This document shows positions 43,174 through 52,501 of a stretch of DNA of 64,000 nucleotides, piece after piece (within the stretch, counting starts at the first letter, position 1; each line of letters begins with the position of its first letter). The notes under the pieces were generated by a model that worked only from the letters and a program-made list of their open reading frames with translations, was not told the origin of the DNA and made no database searches. The stretch covers positions 522,238 to 586,237 of the forward strand of contig NZ_FOSS01000004.1 of the NCBI RefSeq assembly GCF_900114355.1, read 5' to 3'. Both the position numbers and the translations under genes were made by a program. The stretch is from Lysobacter sp. cf310. Lineage in GTDB: Bacteria; Pseudomonadota; Gammaproteobacteria; Xanthomonadales; Xanthomonadaceae.

Positions 43174-45153
43174 ATGAATCTTGAAATCATCCTGCCGGGG
43201 CTGATGATCGCGGGCGCGGTCATGGTCGCGATCTTCGGCTTCTTTGGCCTGTTCAAAGCCTTCTACATCAAGGTGCCGCAGGGCACGGCCTTGATCGTGA
43301 ACGACCTGTCGGCGACCCCGAAGGTGCATTTCACCGGCGCGCTGGTCTACCCGGTGATCTACAAGAAGGAGCTGATGCAGATCTCCTTGATCACGCTGGA
43401 GGTCGACCGCCGCGGCAAGGACGGCCTGATCTGCAAGGACAACATGCGCGCGGACATCACCGTGGCCTTCTACCTGCGCGTCAACGAGACCCAGCAGGAC
43501 GTGCTCAAGGTCGCCAAGGCCGTGGGCACCGAGCGCGCCTCCGACCGCGGCGCGGTAAACGAGCTGTTCAACGCCAAGTTCTCCGAGGCGCTGAAGACGG
43601 TGGGCAAGAAGTTCGAGTTCACCGATCTGTTCGAGAACCGCCAGGACTTCCGCGACCGCGTGCTGGAGACCATCGGCAACGACCTCAACGGCTACCTGCT
43701 GGAGGACGTGGCGATCGACTATCTGGAGCAGACGCCCAAGGACTCGCTGGATCCGAACAACATCCTCGACGCCGAAGGCATCCGCAAGATCACCGAACTG
43801 ACCGCCACCCAGAACGTGATCACCAACGAGCTCGAGCGCAACGAGCAGCTGGCGATCACCAAGAAGAACGTCGAGACCCGCGAGGCGATGCTGGCGCTGG
43901 AACGCCAGCAGGCCGACGCCGAGGCGCGCCAGAAGCGCGAGATCGAGACCATCAAGGCGCGCGAGGAAGCCGAGACCGCCAAGGTCCGCGAGGAAGAGCG
44001 GCTGAAGGCCGAGCAGGCGCGCATCGGCGTGCAGGAGCAGCTGGACATCCGCGAAGAGAACCGCATGCGCGAAGTCGAAGTCGCGCAGCAGAACCGCCAG
44101 CGCGCGGTCGTGATCGAGGTCGAAAAGGTCACCCGCGCCAAGGATCTGGAGATCGTCTCGCGCGAGCGCGAAGTCGAGTTGCAGAAGATCGACAAGGAAA
44201 AGGCGCTGGAAGAGCAGCGCAAGGACATCGCCAACGTGATCCGCGAGCGCATCGCGGTCGAGAAGACCGTGGCCCAGGAAGAGGAGCGCATCAAGGAAGT
44301 GCGCGCCGTGTCCGAAGCCGATCGCGCCAAGCAGGTCACCGTGCTCAACGCGCAGGCCGTGGCCGAAGAGGAACTGGTGCGTCTGGTCAAGCAGGCCGAG
44401 GCCGACGAGGCCGCGTCCAAGCACAAGGCGGTCGAGATCACCACGCTGGCGCAGGCCGAGCTGGACGCCGCCGGCAAGCAGGCCGAGGCCAAGAAGCGCC
44501 TGGCCGAAGGCATCGAGGCCGAGCGCGCCGCGCCCGGTCTGGCCGACGCGCGGGTGCGTGAAATCACCGCCGGCGCGATCGAGAAGGAAGGCCTGGCCGA
44601 GGCGCGCGTGATCGAAGCGCATGCCGACGCCAAGCAGAAGCAGGGCCTGGCCGACGCCAAGGTGCTGGAAGAGAACCTGTTCGCGCAGGCCCGCGGCGAA
44701 GAGCAGCTGGGCGTGGCCAAGGCCAAGGCGACCAAGGACCTGGGCCTGTCGGAAGCCGAGGTGCTGCTGCAGAAGTTCAAGTCCGAGGCCGAGGGCCTGG
44801 CGCAGAAGTTCGGCGCCCTGGACGGGCTCAGCGACACCGCGCGCGCTCACGAAGAGTTCCGCATGCAGCTGGAGAAGAGCTTCGAGCAGGCGATCGCATC
44901 GATCGAGGCCAACAAGGAAGTCGCCAAGGAGCAGGCCGACGTGCTGGCCGCCGCGCTCAGCAAGGCCAACATCGACATTGTCGGCGGCGAAGGCGAGTTC
45001 TTCAATTCCTTCGCCAAGGCGCTGTCGGTGGGCAAGGCGATCGAAGGCGTGGCCGGCAAGAGCCCGATCGTGCAGGACGTGCTGCAGAAGCTGCTGTCGC
45101 TGCAGGGCGACAAGCCCGCCAAGTCCGGCGACGGCGCTTCGCTGGCGTCCTGA
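43174..45153 (+). CDS. yqiK: YqiK-type flotillin/band-7 protein
   Basis: A 659-residue flotillin-like protein. It has one N-terminal membrane helix (about 7-28), a band-7/SPFH domain (about 30-200), and a very long Glu/Ala/Lys-rich coiled coil (about 210-570), ending in a Gly-containing oligomerisation tail. Flotillins form membrane microdomain scaffolds. AGGGGAG precedes the ATG. A strong hairpin lies between this gene and the next. Pairing with YqiJ is standard; the additional giant ATPase and PLD protein downstream are less usual partners. Confidence 0.92.
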   Translation: MNLEIILPGLMIAGAVMVAIFGFFGLFKAFYIKVPQGTALIVNDLSATPKVHFTGALVYPVIYKKELMQISLITLEVDRRGKDGLICKDNMRADITVAFYLRVNETQQDVLKVAKAVGTERASDRGAVNELFNAKFSEALKTVGKKFEFTDLFENRQDFRDRVLETIGNDLNGYLLEDVAIDYLEQTPKDSLDPNNILDAEGIRKITELTATQNVITNELERNEQLAITKKNVETREAMLALERQQADAEARQKREIETIKAREEAETAKVREEERLKAEQARIGVQEQLDIREENRMREVEVAQQNRQRAVVIEVEKVTRAKDLEIVSREREVELQKIDKEKALEEQRKDIANVIRERIAVEKTVAQEEERIKEVRAVSEADRAKQVTVLNAQAVAEEELVRLVKQAEADEAASKHKAVEITTLAQAELDAAGKQAEAKKRLAEGIEAERAAPGLADARVREITAGAIEKEGLAEARVIEAHADAKQKQGLADAKVLEENLFAQARGEEQLGVAKAKATKDLGLSEAEVLLQKFKSEAEGLAQKFGALDGLSDTARAHEEFRMQLEKSFEQAIASIEANKEVAKEQADVLAAALSKANIDIVGGEGEFFNSFAKALSVGKAIEGVAGKSPIVQDVLQKLLSLQGDKPAKSGDGASLAS

Positions 45154-45173
45154 CGCGGTAGCGCGGCGCATGC

Positions 45174-45204
45174 GGCGGCGACGGTCGTGAGGACCGTCGC
45201 CGCC
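45174..45204 (+). terminator. 13-bp hairpin between yqiK and the giant ATPase gene
   Basis: Perfect arms GGCGGCGACGGTC and GACCGTCGCCGCC around a 5-base loop, 20 bases past the yqiK stop. No T-run follows. It may terminate partly or stabilise the upstream message, setting lower expression of the downstream ATPase. Confidence 0.5.
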
Positions 45205-45280
45205 AGGACAGGCACGCGGGCGGATCGGGTCCGGCAAGGGCAACCCGAGCGCCGTTCGCGGCAACGAAGGTGAAGCGAAG

Positions 45281-48200
45281 ATGTCGGAAACCAAGCCGCA
45301 GGCGCCGGACGCATCGGCCGCCGAAGCCATACTCGACCAGGCGGTCGCCCAGGGCGGCGCCTACGAGGTGCTGCGCAAGCGCCTGGGCGAACAGGGCGCG
45401 CGTCTGCGCGCGATCGCCGACGCGCTCAACGCCCAGCGCCTGAGCGAGTTCGGCAGCAGCCGCATGGACGTGGTCGGGCGGCTGCGCATGCGCACCGAGA
45501 ACAACTGCGTCGCGCGCGACATCGTCCAGGTCGGCGACTGCCTGCTGTTCGGCTACAACGTCTTCATCGGCCTGAAGAAGGAAACCCGGGTCGAGGACGT
45601 GTTCTCGCTGCACCGGCTGGTCGAGACCGCCGAGGGCTACGACGTCGAGGCGGTGGACCTGGCCAGCAGCTTCCTCGCCGCGGGCAGCTTTCCGCAGGAC
45701 TTCCGCGAGCTCTACGCCTATTACAAGAACACCCGCCTGCTGCAGCTGGAGGCGCGCGACGGCAAGCTGCTGGCCGCGTTCCAGATCGGCGAGCGCCTGG
45801 ACGACGTGCGCGTGTTCCGCTGGTCGGTCGAGGCCGACGGCCAGGTCCGCTACATCGACAACCGCGGCGAGCGCGACATCGCGCTGCCGGCGCCGTTCGA
45901 CTTCGAATGGACACGCGCCACCCGCGAGATGGCGGTCGAGGGCCGCCATCCGCATCTGAACATTCTCGACACCGTGTTCGTCGAGACCGTCGGCGGCGAC
46001 CTTACGGTCAAGATCGAGAACAACACCCAGGACGGCCTGGGCATCTACCGCGAGCCGGTCGCCGATCGCACCCAGTCGCTGGACGACGCCCAGGTCGAGT
46101 TCGCGCGCGTGGGCAGCCTGATCCTGCTGCGCGTGCTGCCGTATCGCGAGGAGCAGTGGCGGCACCTGGTGTTCAACACCCTGACCCGCAATGTCCAGCG
46201 CATCGACGCGATCGGGCTGGCCTGCGTGCAGCTGCCCGAGGACCACGGCATCGTGTTCCCGGGCGGCTATTACCTGCAGAACGGCGAGTACAAGACCTTC
46301 GACTCGGCCATGGACGGCATGCGCTTCCAGCGCGCGATCCGTTCGCCCAATGGCGAAGACGTGCTGTACGTGTTCTACGAGCCGCAGGCCGGCCGCTCGG
46401 CCTTGTTCACCTACAACATGATCGAACGCCGGCTGCAGACGCCGGTGTACGCGCACGGCCACGCGCGCTACGAAGACGGGCGCATGGTGGTGTTCACCGC
46501 CGAGAGCGAAGAGCCGACCCGTGTCCATCCGATGCAGGTCTGGCAGACCCCGTTCTCCAGCGACGAACACGCCGCGCGCCAGCCCGCTGGCAACAGCTTC
46601 ATGGGCCGGATCGGCAACGCCGAGCTGGTGCGCGGCATCTCCGACCTGCTCAGCCTGTGCCGCGAGATCGACGCCACCGAAGTCTCGGTGCAGCGCTACA
46701 CCCAGCTCAGCCAGGCCACCCACCGCCTGTTCGACATCCACCATTGGCTGGGCGACCCCAAGGGCGGCGACGCCGCCTCGGTGCTGCGCGAGATCGCCGC
46801 CACCAGCGAGTCGGTGATCGACGAGTACGAAAAGGTCGAGGGCATCCGCAGCCAGTCCGAGCGCGCGATGCGCGAGGGCCAGAGCCGCCAGAAGGCGCTG
46901 CTGGACTCGCTGCTGCCCGACGGTTGGGACACCGTGCAGCAGCACGTCGATGCGCTCAACGGCATCGCCGCCCAGCGCGGGCATCTGCTGACCATCCGCG
47001 ACTACCGCTACATCGACGTCGCCGCGATCGACGCGATGGAGACCGAATTGCTGGCCGCGCAGGAGCGCGTGGCCGCGGCCACCGGCGCCTTCCTGTCCGG
47101 CGACAAGGCCCTGCTGCCCTACGCCGAGCGCCTGCAGGCGCTGGATGCGCAGGCCCAGCAGGCCGGCAGCGTGGCCCAGCTGGAAGTGCCGCTGAAGCAG
47201 ATGCAGGCCATGTCCGGCGACCTGGACATGCTGTCGCAGCTGATGGCGACGCTGCGCGTGGACGACGCCACCCAGCGCACCCGCATCGTCGAGGCGATCT
47301 CCGGCATCTATTCGCGCCTCAACCAGGCCAAGGCGCGCGCGGATCTGCGCCGCAAGGGCCTGGGCTCGGCCGAGACCGTGGCCCAGTTCGGCGCCCAGTT
47401 CACCCTGTTCGGCCAGGGCGTGGCCAGCGCGCTCGCGCTCGCGCGCGATCCGGAGAAGTGCGACGAGCAGCTCTCGCGCCTGATGGTGCAGCTGGAGGAA
47501 CTGGAGAGCCAGTTCGGCGAGCACGAGAACTTCCTCAACGACATCCTCAGCAAGCGCGAGGAGCTGCTCGAGACCTTCGAGACCCACAAGCAGGCGCTGC
47601 TGGACGACCGTCAGCGCAAGGCGCAGTCGGTGCTGGACGCGGCCACCCGCATCCTCGAAGGGCTCGGCCGGCGCACCGCGCGCTTCGAGCACGCCGACGA
47701 GCTCAACGCCTTCTTCGCCGGCGATCCGCTGATCCTCAAGCTGCGCGAACTGGCCGAGCGCCTGCGCACGCTCAAGGACAGCGTCAAGGCCGACGACGTC
47801 GAAGCCCGCCTCAAGGGCGCGCGCGACCAGGCGGTGCGCGCCTTGCGCGACCGCAGCGACCTGTTCGAGGCCGGCGGCGAAGTCATCAAGCTCGGTCCGC
47901 GCCACCGTTTCAGCGTCAACACCCAGGAACTGGACCTGACCCTGCTGCCGCGCGAGGACGGACTGGCCCTGCACCTGACCGGCACCGATTTCCTGGAGCC
48001 GCTGCGCGACGAGGCCTTCGACGCCCTGCGCGAGTACTGGCAGGTCGCGCTGGATTCCGAATCGCCCACGCTGTACCGCGCCGAGTATCTGGCCGGCCTG
48101 GTGCTGGAAGCCGCCGCGGCCAATCGCGAAGGCTTGAGCATGGACGCGCTGCGCCAGCAGCTGGCGCAGCCGGAGGCCCTGGCGCGCAGCGTGCGCGACT

Positions 48201-50599
48201 TCGCCGCGCCGCGTTACCGCGAGGGCTATGAGAAGGGCATCCACGATCACGACGCCAGCCTGATCCTGCAGGCGCTGATCCCGCTGGCCGACAGCGCCGG
48301 CACCCTGGCCTACAGCGCCGACGCGCGCGCGTTCGCCAGCGTGTTCTGGAGCCAGGTCATGGCCGGCGAAGACGCCGCGCAATGGCCGGAGCGCGCGCGC
48401 ACCGCCCGCGACATCCAGCGCCTGTTCGGCAGCGACGCCGGCCTGCTGGCCCTGCGCGCCGAAGTCGAAGCGGCGATGCGCGCCTTCCTGCAGGCGCAGC
48501 CGCTGGACCTGGATCCAGCATCCTGCGCGCACGCGGCCGACTACCTGGTCGCCGAGCTGTCGGCCGAGCACGTCCAGTTCGCTTTCAGCAAATACGCCCA
48601 GGCCCTGCTCAAGACCTTGCAGGAGCGCCTGACCGCCGCGCGCATGTGGGACGGTTTCGTGCAGACCCTGCGCCGCCTCGGCGATCGCCTGCCCGCGCGC
48701 TGGTCGCTGGCCGCGAACTGGTTCGACGCGCTATGCCGCGAGCCCGCGCACGCGGCCCTGGCCGGGTATGCGCGCGAAGCGGTGGCCTTGTTGCTGCTGG
48801 ACGAGCGCGTGCCGCATCGGGTCAGCGAAGTCGAGCTGCGCGCGCCGATCGAGGGCCTGCTGGGCGAGCATCCGCGCGTCATGGCGCAGCGCATGGACCT
48901 GGGCGTGGACGACTTCCATGCCCGCTTGCGCGCGCATCGCGAGCGCTTCCTGCCCGGCGTGCGCCGCTACCAGGCCCTGCGCCAGGAAACCGTCGCGCGC
49001 GAACGCGAGGCGCTGCGACTGACCGAGTTCAAGGCGCGTCCGCTGAGCTCGTTCGTGCGCAACAAGCTCATCAACGACGTCTACCTGGGCGTGATCGGCG
49101 ACAACCTGGCCAAGCAGATGGGCACGGTCGGCGAGGGCAAGCGCAGCGACCTCATGGGTCTGCTGATGATGATCTCGCCGCCCGGCTACGGCAAAACCAC
49201 CTTGATGGAATACGTGGCGCACCGCCTGGGCCTGATCTTCATGAAGATCAACGGCCCCGCGCTGGGCCACGAGGTGCGCTCGCTGGATCCGGCGCGCGCA
49301 CCGGACGCGACTTCGCGTCAGGAACTGGAGAAGCTCAACCTGGCCCTGGAGATGGGCAACAACGTGATGCTGTACGTCGACGACATCCAGCACACCCATC
49401 CCGAGTTCCTGCAGAAGTTCATCTCGCTGTGCGACGGCACGCGCCGCATCGAAGGCGTGTGGAAGGGCCGCACCCGCACCTACGACCTGCGCGGCAAGAA
49501 GTTCTGCGTGGTCATGGCCGGCAACCCGTACACCGAGTCCGGCGAGGTGTTCAAGATTCCGGACATGCTGGCCAACCGCGCCGACATCTACAACCTCGGC
49601 GACGTGCTCGGCGGCATGGAGGACGCGTTCAAGCTCAGCTACCTCGAGAACAGCCTGACCTCGAATCCGGTGCTGGCGCCGCTGGCCACGCGCGAGCTGG
49701 CCGACCTGTACCGTTTCGTCGACAAGGCCGCCGGCCGCGCGTTCTCGGCCAACGAGCTCAGCCATGCCTACGGCGGCGCCGAGATCAACGAGATCGTCGC
49801 CACCCTGGAGCGTTTGATGCGCGTGCGCGACGTGGTCTACCGCGTCAACCAGCAGTACATCGCCAGCGCCGCCCAGGCCGCGCAGTACCGGGTCGAACCG
49901 CCGTTCAAGCTGCAGGGCAGCTACCGCAACATGAACAAGCTGGCCGAGAAGATCTCGCCGGTGATGAACGAGGCCGAGCTGCAGCAGCTGATCGCCGACC
50001 ACTACCTGGGCGAGGCCCAGCTGCTGACCGCGGGCGCCGAAGAGAACCTGCTCAAGCTGGGCGAGCTGCGCGGCACTCTGGACGCGGCCCAGACCGAGCG
50101 CTGGGCGCAGATCAAGCGCGACTTCCTGCGCAACAAGGCCATGGGCGCCTCCGACACCGATGTCGGCGGCCGCGTGGTCGCGCAACTGGCCGATCTGGTC
50201 GAGGGCGTACGCGCGCTGGACGCACCGGCGCCTGCGCCCGAGGCGCCCAAGCCGGTACCGGTGGAAGCGCCGTGGCCGCAGATCGTGGCCCTGCTGGAAC
50301 GCGCCGCCAATCGCCCGCCGCCGCCGCCGGCGCCGGTCGCCGAGCCCGATCCGCAGGCCTTGCTGGACGGCCTGCGCGCCGCGCTCGAAGCCGCGCTGGG
50401 CCCGCTGATCGGCCGCCTCGGCGACGGCGCCGAACAGCAGGCGCAGTGGCAGGCACGCCTGGTCGAGGCGATCCAGCACATGGGCGAGCGCGGCGCGGTC
50501 GCGACCGCGCACGTCCAGCACGCGACCGAACAGCAGTTGCAGCTGCAGCGCGCGCTGGCCGACTTCGCCGACCGCCTCAACGAGCGCACGCCGCGCTGA
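45281..50599 (+). CDS. Giant AAA-type ATPase ("DNA repair ATPase" family)
   Basis: A 1772-residue protein. The N-terminal quarter (about 90-470) is beta-rich and may be a propeller. A long coiled-coil/helical middle follows (about 500-1200). The ATPase core lies at about 1240-1500: Walker A is PPGYGKTT (Lys 1305) and Walker B is VMLYVDDIQ (Asp 1367-1368). A Pro-rich linker (near 1640-1690) precedes a helical C-terminus. Databases usually call this family DNA repair ATPase, but direct evidence for DNA repair is thin. Its place after PspA, YqiJ and YqiK suggests membrane remodelling or stress work instead. It overlaps the PLD gene by one base. Confidence 0.8.
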   Translation: MSETKPQAPDASAAEAILDQAVAQGGAYEVLRKRLGEQGARLRAIADALNAQRLSEFGSSRMDVVGRLRMRTENNCVARDIVQVGDCLLFGYNVFIGLKKETRVEDVFSLHRLVETAEGYDVEAVDLASSFLAAGSFPQDFRELYAYYKNTRLLQLEARDGKLLAAFQIGERLDDVRVFRWSVEADGQVRYIDNRGERDIALPAPFDFEWTRATREMAVEGRHPHLNILDTVFVETVGGDLTVKIENNTQDGLGIYREPVADRTQSLDDAQVEFARVGSLILLRVLPYREEQWRHLVFNTLTRNVQRIDAIGLACVQLPEDHGIVFPGGYYLQNGEYKTFDSAMDGMRFQRAIRSPNGEDVLYVFYEPQAGRSALFTYNMIERRLQTPVYAHGHARYEDGRMVVFTAESEEPTRVHPMQVWQTPFSSDEHAARQPAGNSFMGRIGNAELVRGISDLLSLCREIDATEVSVQRYTQLSQATHRLFDIHHWLGDPKGGDAASVLREIAATSESVIDEYEKVEGIRSQSERAMREGQSRQKALLDSLLPDGWDTVQQHVDALNGIAAQRGHLLTIRDYRYIDVAAIDAMETELLAAQERVAAATGAFLSGDKALLPYAERLQALDAQAQQAGSVAQLEVPLKQMQAMSGDLDMLSQLMATLRVDDATQRTRIVEAISGIYSRLNQAKARADLRRKGLGSAETVAQFGAQFTLFGQGVASALALARDPEKCDEQLSRLMVQLEELESQFGEHENFLNDILSKREELLETFETHKQALLDDRQRKAQSVLDAATRILEGLGRRTARFEHADELNAFFAGDPLILKLRELAERLRTLKDSVKADDVEARLKGARDQAVRALRDRSDLFEAGGEVIKLGPRHRFSVNTQELDLTLLPREDGLALHLTGTDFLEPLRDEAFDALREYWQVALDSESPTLYRAEYLAGLVLEAAAANREGLSMDALRQQLAQPEALARSVRDFAAPRYREGYEKGIHDHDASLILQALIPLADSAGTLAYSADARAFASVFWSQVMAGEDAAQWPERARTARDIQRLFGSDAGLLALRAEVEAAMRAFLQAQPLDLDPASCAHAADYLVAELSAEHVQFAFSKYAQALLKTLQERLTAARMWDGFVQTLRRLGDRLPARWSLAANWFDALCREPAHAALAGYAREAVALLLLDERVPHRVSEVELRAPIEGLLGEHPRVMAQRMDLGVDDFHARLRAHRERFLPGVRRYQALRQETVAREREALRLTEFKARPLSSFVRNKLINDVYLGVIGDNLAKQMGTVGEGKRSDLMGLLMMISPPGYGKTTLMEYVAHRLGLIFMKINGPALGHEVRSLDPARAPDATSRQELEKLNLALEMGNNVMLYVDDIQHTHPEFLQKFISLCDGTRRIEGVWKGRTRTYDLRGKKFCVVMAGNPYTESGEVFKIPDMLANRADIYNLGDVLGGMEDAFKLSYLENSLTSNPVLAPLATRELADLYRFVDKAAGRAFSANELSHAYGGAEINEIVATLERLMRVRDVVYRVNQQYIASAAQAAQYRVEPPFKLQGSYRNMNKLAEKISPVMNEAELQQLIADHYLGEAQLLTAGAEENLLKLGELRGTLDAAQTERWAQIKRDFLRNKAMGASDTDVGGRVVAQLADLVEGVRALDAPAPAPEAPKPVPVEAPWPQIVALLERAANRPPPPPAPVAEPDPQALLDGLRAALEAALGPLIGRLGDGAEQQAQWQARLVEAIQHMGERGAVATAHVQHATEQQLQLQRALADFADRLNERTPR

Positions 50600-51300
50600 T
50601 GGGAACCGTCGACTACAGCGAACTCGACCGCGCCCTGCGCGAGAGCGCGGCCGACCGCCGGCTCGACAACGAGGAGAAGTTCGAGCTGCGCGAGCTGGGC
50701 GCGCGCCTGGATCCCGAACGCGTGCGCTACCTGCGCAACCGCGCCTTCGACATGGCGCGCGAACTGATCGTGGAGCGTCCGGCCGAATGCCTGGATGCGT
50801 TGCGCTGGCTGGAACAGGTGGTGCGCACCCTGGATGTGGTCGGAGCCGCGCCCAGCATCGAGTCCAGCGCCTGTTTCACCCCGGGCGACGATTGCCTGCG
50901 CAAGCTGCGCGCGCTGTGCATGGGCGCGCGCCGCAGCGTGGATATCTGCGTTTACACGATCTCCGACGACCGCATCACCGAGGCGATCCTGGACTGCCAC
51001 CGGCGCGGCGTCGCGGTGCGTCTGCTCACCGACAACGACAAGCGCTACGACGACGGCAGCGACATCGCGCGCCTGCGCGAGCTCGGGGTGACGGTGCGGA
51101 TCGACGACAGCCCCTTCCACATGCACCACAAGTTCGCTCTGTTCGACGGCCGCACCCTCGCCAACGGCAGCTTCAACTGGACCCGCAGCGCCAGCACCGG
51201 CAACCAGGAGAACCTGGTGGTGACCGACGACCCGGCCCTGGTGCGCAGCTTCGCCGGCCGCTTCGAGACCCTGTGGGACAAGTTCGCGCAGGGCTACTGA
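50599..51300 (+). CDS. PLD-superfamily (Nuc-type) protein with helical N-terminus
   Basis: A 233-residue protein. A helical acidic N-terminal part (about 1-75, with LDNEEKFELRELGARL) resembles TerB-like modules. The C-terminal part is a single PLD domain of the Nuc/mitoPLD type, with one HKD motif: His 176, Lys 178 and Asp 183 in MHHKFALFD, followed by NGSFNWT. One HKD per chain implies a dimer. The family includes nucleases and phosphatidyl hydrolases, so the substrate could be DNA or phospholipid. Its ATG overlaps the ATPase stop by one base (TGATG), so the two are tightly coupled. No signal peptide is seen. Confidence 0.85.
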   Translation: MGTVDYSELDRALRESAADRRLDNEEKFELRELGARLDPERVRYLRNRAFDMARELIVERPAECLDALRWLEQVVRTLDVVGAAPSIESSACFTPGDDCLRKLRALCMGARRSVDICVYTISDDRITEAILDCHRRGVAVRLLTDNDKRYDDGSDIARLRELGVTVRIDDSPFHMHHKFALFDGRTLANGSFNWTRSASTGNQENLVVTDDPALVRSFAGRFETLWDKFAQGY

Positions 51301-51400
51301 GCGCCGCTCCTGCCCCAGGGCCAGGCGAATCGGGCCTTTTCGCGCCCGAAATCCCCCGCGCCGCCGCAATGCGACCGATAATGGCGCCCCTGTCCGCCCG

Positions 51401-51420
51401 GCCCGCGCTCCTGCGCGGGC
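51401..51420 (+). terminator. Hairpin between PLD gene and oleB
   Basis: Perfect 8-bp arms GCCCGCGC and GCGCGGGC, loop TCCT, ending 16 bases before the oleB start. No T-run. It could act as a boundary between the two units. Confidence 0.35.
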
Positions 51421-51436
51421 GCCGCACGAGCCACCG

Positions 51437-52339
51437 ATGACGTCGATCCGCGATCTCCCCGACTACCCGTTCCAGCCGCAACGTTTCGAGGTCCGTCCGG
51501 GCATCGCGATGAGCTACCTCGACCAGGGGCCCAAGGACGGCGAGGTCGTGGTGATGCTGCACGGCAATCCGTCGTGGAGCTATTACTGGCGTAAGCTGGT
51601 GCTGGGCCTGCGCGATCGCTACCGCTGCATCGTGCCCGACCACGTCGGCATGGGCCTGTCCGACAAGCCGCGCGACGATCGCTACACCTACACCCTGCAG
51701 TCGCGCGTCGACGACGTCGAACGCCTGCTGCAGTACCTGCGCATCGACGGCCCGATCACCCTGGCGGTGCACGACTGGGGCGGCGGCATCGGCTTCGGTT
51801 GGGGCCTGAAGCACTCCGATCAGATCAAGCGCCTGGTCATCACCAACACCGGCGCCTTCCCGCTGCCGTCGGCCAAGCCCTTGCCGAAGCGCCTGCGCCT
51901 GGGCCGCGACTCGGCGATCGGCACCGGCCTGATCCGCGGCCTCAACGCCTTCGCCGGCAGCGCCGCGCGCGTGGGCGTGGTCTCGCCGATGCCGCGCGCG
52001 GTGCGCCGCGCTTATCTGGCGCCGTACGACTCCTGGGCCAACCGCATCGCGACCTCGCGTTTCGTGCAGGACATTCCGCTGGCCGAGGGCGACGCGGCCT
52101 GGCCGCTGGTCCAGGCCATGGGCCGCAAGCTGCCCGAGTACGCCGACCGTCCGGCCTTCATCGGCTGGGGCCTGCGCGATTTCGTGTTCGATCACCACTT
52201 CCTCAAGGGCTTCACCGACGCGCTGCCGCAGGCGCAGGTGCGCGCTTTCGAGGACGCCGGCCACTACGTGCTGGAAGACAAAGCCGCCGTGCTGGTGCCG
52301 GAGATCCGCGCCTTCCTCGACGGCCATCCGATCGGCTGA
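51437..52339 (+). CDS. oleB: OleB, beta-lactone decarboxylase (alpha/beta hydrolase)
   Basis: A 300-residue alpha/beta hydrolase related to haloalkane dehalogenases. The oxyanion-hole [10 protein letters not shown] is near residue 36. The nucleophile is Asp 113 in VHDWGGG rather than Ser, as in OleB. The catalytic His near the C-terminus is in DAGHYVLED. OleB decarboxylates the beta-lactone made by OleC to give the cis-olefin. It is followed by oleC after a REP-like element. Identity rests on the dehalogenase-like motifs plus the ole context. Confidence 0.92.
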   Translation: MTSIRDLPDYPFQPQRFEVRPGIAMSYLDQGPKDGEVVVMLHGNPSWSYYWRKLVLGLRDRYRCIVPDHVGMGLSDKPRDDRYTYTLQSRVDDVERLLQYLRIDGPITLAVHDWGGGIGFGWGLKHSDQIKRLVITNTGAFPLPSAKPLPKRLRLGRDSAIGTGLIRGLNAFAGSAARVGVVSPMPRAVRRAYLAPYDSWANRIATSRFVQDIPLAEGDAAWPLVQAMGRKLPEYADRPAFIGWGLRDFVFDHHFLKGFTDALPQAQVRAFEDAGHYVLEDKAAVLVPEIRAFLDGHPIG

Positions 52340-52371
52340 TCGCGTCGGCGGCGTGCGCCGCGCTCGCCTTC

Positions 52372-52450
52372 TGCGGGAGCGGCGCAACTCGCGATTGGTC
52401 TCCCGCTTGCGTCGCGACCGGCAGCCAATCGCGGCTGACGCCGCTCCCAC
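52372..52450. repeat. REP-like palindromic element between oleB and oleC
   Basis: Arm 1 (52372-52398, GGGAGCGGCGCAACTCGCGA) and arm 2 (52425-52450, containing TCGCGGCTGACGCCGCTCCC) are imperfect reverse complements. The GGGAGCGGCG...CGCGA sequence is of the type widespread in Lysobacter and relatives as REP elements. It occupies most of the gap before oleC. Confidence 0.75.
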
Positions 52451-52501
52451 GGGGGGGCGATGCGGCAGCTCGGATTCGCCCGGACCCCCTACAATCCACG
52501 C

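Noticed and set aside
45002-48571. 1189-residue open frame on the minus strand opposite the giant ATPase
   Set aside because: Biased composition without motifs, entirely opposite a conserved coding frame.
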